A stretch of DNA of 64,000 nucleotides, from assembly GCA_009829735.1 (NCBI GenBank), contig CM020620.1, positions 16,155,186 to 16,219,185 of the forward strand, given 5' to 3'. Position numbers and translations under genes: made by a program. Shown in pieces: positions 62,222 through 64,000 of the stretch. The notes beneath the pieces are model-generated. The model did no database searches. It was not told where the DNA came from and saw nothing but the letters and a program-made list of their open reading frames with translations. Every line of letters begins with the position of its first letter. Within the stretch, counting starts at the first letter, position 1. This stretch comes from Pyropia yezoensis. Taxonomy: Eukaryota > Rhodophyta > Bangiophyceae > Bangiales > Bangiaceae.

Positions 62222-63137
62222 CCCCCTCCCACATGCGGAAACAAGATTGGCCTGGCCGCTTTGCGTGACGGCCAGCGTGACCGGGGGGTCTGGGGCTCGC
62301 GTCCGTGTGGACGACGCGGCCGTGCGGCGCGGCACCGATAAAGGGTACGGTGTGATGGCCCACAGCTGCAATTTTGTGGGTGCTGGCGCAGTGAAGTGGC
62401 TGGCGAGGGGCCGGAAGCCCACCGAGCTCCTCCCCCCGACACCATACACGGCCCTGCATGGCCTTCCACGTATACCCTCTCCCCCCCCCCCCCCCCCCCC
62501 CCCCCGTTCTTTGTGGGGCGCCGGCGCGTCGCGCATATGTGGCTGAGCGGTTTTCAGCTGGCGCCCCCCCCCCCCCCCAGCCTCATCCATGCGATCGGCC
62601 CGTCGAGGGGGGCCATGCGAGAGGTGTCTGAGCGCCCCGCATCTTCCCTTGGCACGATCTCCCACCCACCCGGCTCCCACCCTCCCCGTGGGGCTCTGTG
62701 CCTGGCTGTCCAGTCAATGCCAATCACCGGCCGGGGCACCCAGCAGCCCCCCCTCCCTATCTGGATGGCGGTATTTGCCGGGACATTGGACAACCTTGTT
62801 GGGTGCCCTTTACTTTCGTATTTGAATATCCCAGTACGATATGGAGGGTACACGCTGCGCCTCTGCCATGGGCGTGGAGTGTCCAGGAGAAGGGCGGCCT
62901 GACCCCAAACCCTATGCCATCGCGTGTGCTCGTGCGGTGGCCTCGCTCTTGTCCCCCCGAACTCTTCGTACACCTGCGACAGCACACGGACCGTTTTTTC
63001 AGACCAAGACGCGCACCTTTCCCGGCACTCCGTTCCCCCTACACCGTCCCGCCCACCCACCCGCCCACCCACCATCCTCACCCTCACCCCGTCCCTCAAC
63101 CCGCTCCCGTCCACCCCACACCTCCCACCGACTGACC

Positions 63138-64000
63138 ATGCCTGGGGAGGCCCGACCTGGCGGCGGCGCGGCCGGCAGGCCACGTTCCCCGCCGGATGGG
63201 GGCGTGGAGCGGGCGGCTGGTCCACCAAGAGCGCCCGCCCTTGCGGGCTTGCCACCGGGCGGGTCGGCAATCGCGCCGCCCGCCCACTCTACTACTGACG
63301 CCGCTACCGTCAGAGACGCCTGCGCCCCCCCCGGCGGTACCCGTAAAGCGCCTGGGCGCAAGCGCAGGCAGACGAGCGACCCCGCCGAGGAGGCCAGGCT
63401 GTTGGCTGCCCGTAAAAACTGCTGGGCGTCGCGGGTGAGGCGCCCGGCGCGGGAGCGTGTCTCCCAGGCGGTGTTGGCCGCGGGAGGCACCCCCTCTCAA
63501 GCGCACCAGGCGGGGGAGATTGCCGGGACGGCCGCGGCAGCCGCCGCGGTGGCCGCCTGTGTTGCCGGCCAAACGGCAGCCGAGGCAACACGGGCGGGCC
63601 ACGATGCCATGGCACAGGTGGAGGTCAAGCACACGCTCGGTTGCATGGCACATCGTGACGCCCGTGATCGGGTCACACGGGCAGAGTTGGTCGCCAGTGG
63701 CACGCGCGCACAGGCGGAAGGGGCGAGCGACGTGGCCGCACAGGCTGCCCTGGCCGCGGGCCTTGCCGGCCGGCCGGTAGCAGAGGCAGTGGCGGCGGGC
63801 GTAGCTTTCTGGGCGTCTCTCGGATCCGCCGCGTTGGCGCAACCCAGCACGACACGTCCTTCGCCGACGGCGGTTGTTTTGATGGCCACTTCCCTACCGA
63901 CGGCGGCTGTGCCCACGCCGGCGGCTGTGCCCAAGCCGGCGGCTGTGACCGAGCCGGCGGCTGTGCCCCCCCCCCCACCGACGGCGGCTGTGCCCCCCCC
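63138..64000 (+). CDS. Ala-rich hypothetical protein, runs off the right edge
   Basis: ATG 63138 (MPGEARPGGGAAGRPR) opens a frame with no stop to the end of the window (287 codons). A basic segment (RKAPGRKRRQTSDPAEEA, then RLLAARKNCWASRVRRPARE) is followed by Ala-rich helices with a recurring pattern of about 30 residues (VAACVAGQTAAEATRAGHDA; AALAAGLAGRPVAEAVAAGV). The tail begins short PTAAVP/KPAAVP/EPAAVP repeats that reach the edge. No known domain. The frame is supported by its length and G/C-rich third positions; the C-terminus is outside the window. Confidence 0.55.
   Translation, partial: MPGEARPGGGAAGRPRSPPDGGVERAAGPPRAPALAGLPPGGSAIAPPAHSTTDAATVRDACAPPGGTRKAPGRKRRQTSDPAEEARLLAARKNCWASRVRRPARERVSQAVLAAGGTPSQAHQAGEIAGTAAAAAAVAACVAGQTAAEATRAGHDAMAQVEVKHTLGCMAHRDARDRVTRAELVASGTRAQAEGASDVAAQAALAAGLAGRPVAEAVAAGVAFWASLGSAALAQPSTTRPSPTAVVLMATSLPTAAVPTPAAVPKPAAVTEPAAVPPPPPTAAVPP

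Larger units (their letters stand above)
60951..63137. other. Intergenic, low-complexity, no supported gene
   Basis: C-rich sequence with poly-C tracts and an 18-bp dispersed repeat (separate entries). TTTATT occurs near 61730 and 62020, possible AATAAA signals for minus-strand transcripts. No coding domain on either strand. Confidence 0.4.

Overview
The window is nuclear-type DNA from a GC-rich eukaryote with compact, nearly intronless, alanine-rich genes embedded in transposable elements. The signs are: LTR retrotransposons with 5-bp target-site duplications (TSDs), TA-flanked inverted-repeat elements, a eukaryotic tRNA-Thr, a RAD23-type ubiquitin shuttle, a chondroitin-synthase-like glycosyltransferase and a NAPE-PLD-like lipase exon pair. 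My best guess is a bangiophyte red alga (Porphyra/Pyropia type), but another GC-rich alga is possible and nothing here proves the species.

Left part (1-20.7 kb): the end of a Tc1/mariner-type transposase, a solo LTR, two families of small inverted-repeat elements (about 120 bp and about 450 bp, both TA-flanked), a pogo-type transposase pseudogene, a gamma-glutamyltransferase-like gene with two frame breaks, one intact tRNA-Thr(CGT), and long stretches of unrecognised or decayed sequence. Middle-left (20.7-27.5 kb): a Ty1/copia element with 837-bp LTRs, TSD TTGTA and a primer-binding site matching the anticodon arm of initiator tRNA-Met; its gag is split by a 921-bp solo LTR (TSD GCAGA). A Harbinger transposase tail and two frame-disrupted hypothetical genes follow.

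Centre (32.9-48.7 kb): a nested stack. A copia-like element (LTRs 32943-33494 and 47689-48205, TSD TAAAC) received a Ty3/gypsy chromovirus in its gag (34931-44307, TSD CGAAG) and a 452-bp TA-flanked MITE in its RNase H domain. The chromovirus is the most interesting object. It has gag, a GGGAAAC -1 slippery heptamer overlapping an ATGA stop/start junction, PR-RT-RNaseH-IN-chromodomain, then a fully open 647-codon ORF on the opposite strand between pol and the 3' LTR. It also carries at least 21 CAAGTTG/CAACTTG cores, nearly all forming perfect odd palindromes with different arm sequences, plus other long-arm hairpins. The sense genes carry stops and frameshifts; the antisense ORF does not.

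Right part (48.7-64 kb): host genes dominate: a RAD23-like UBA protein, a 961-residue Ala-rich coiled-coil protein, a small Ala-rich ORF, a VOC/glyoxalase-fold protein, a chondroitin GalNAc-transferase-like protein, C-terminal NAPE-PLD-like exons, a 67-bp tandem array, long poly-C tracts, and an Ala-rich gene that runs off the right edge. Frame breaks in several genes sit exactly on C or G homopolymers, so assembly error and true decay cannot be separated by reading alone.
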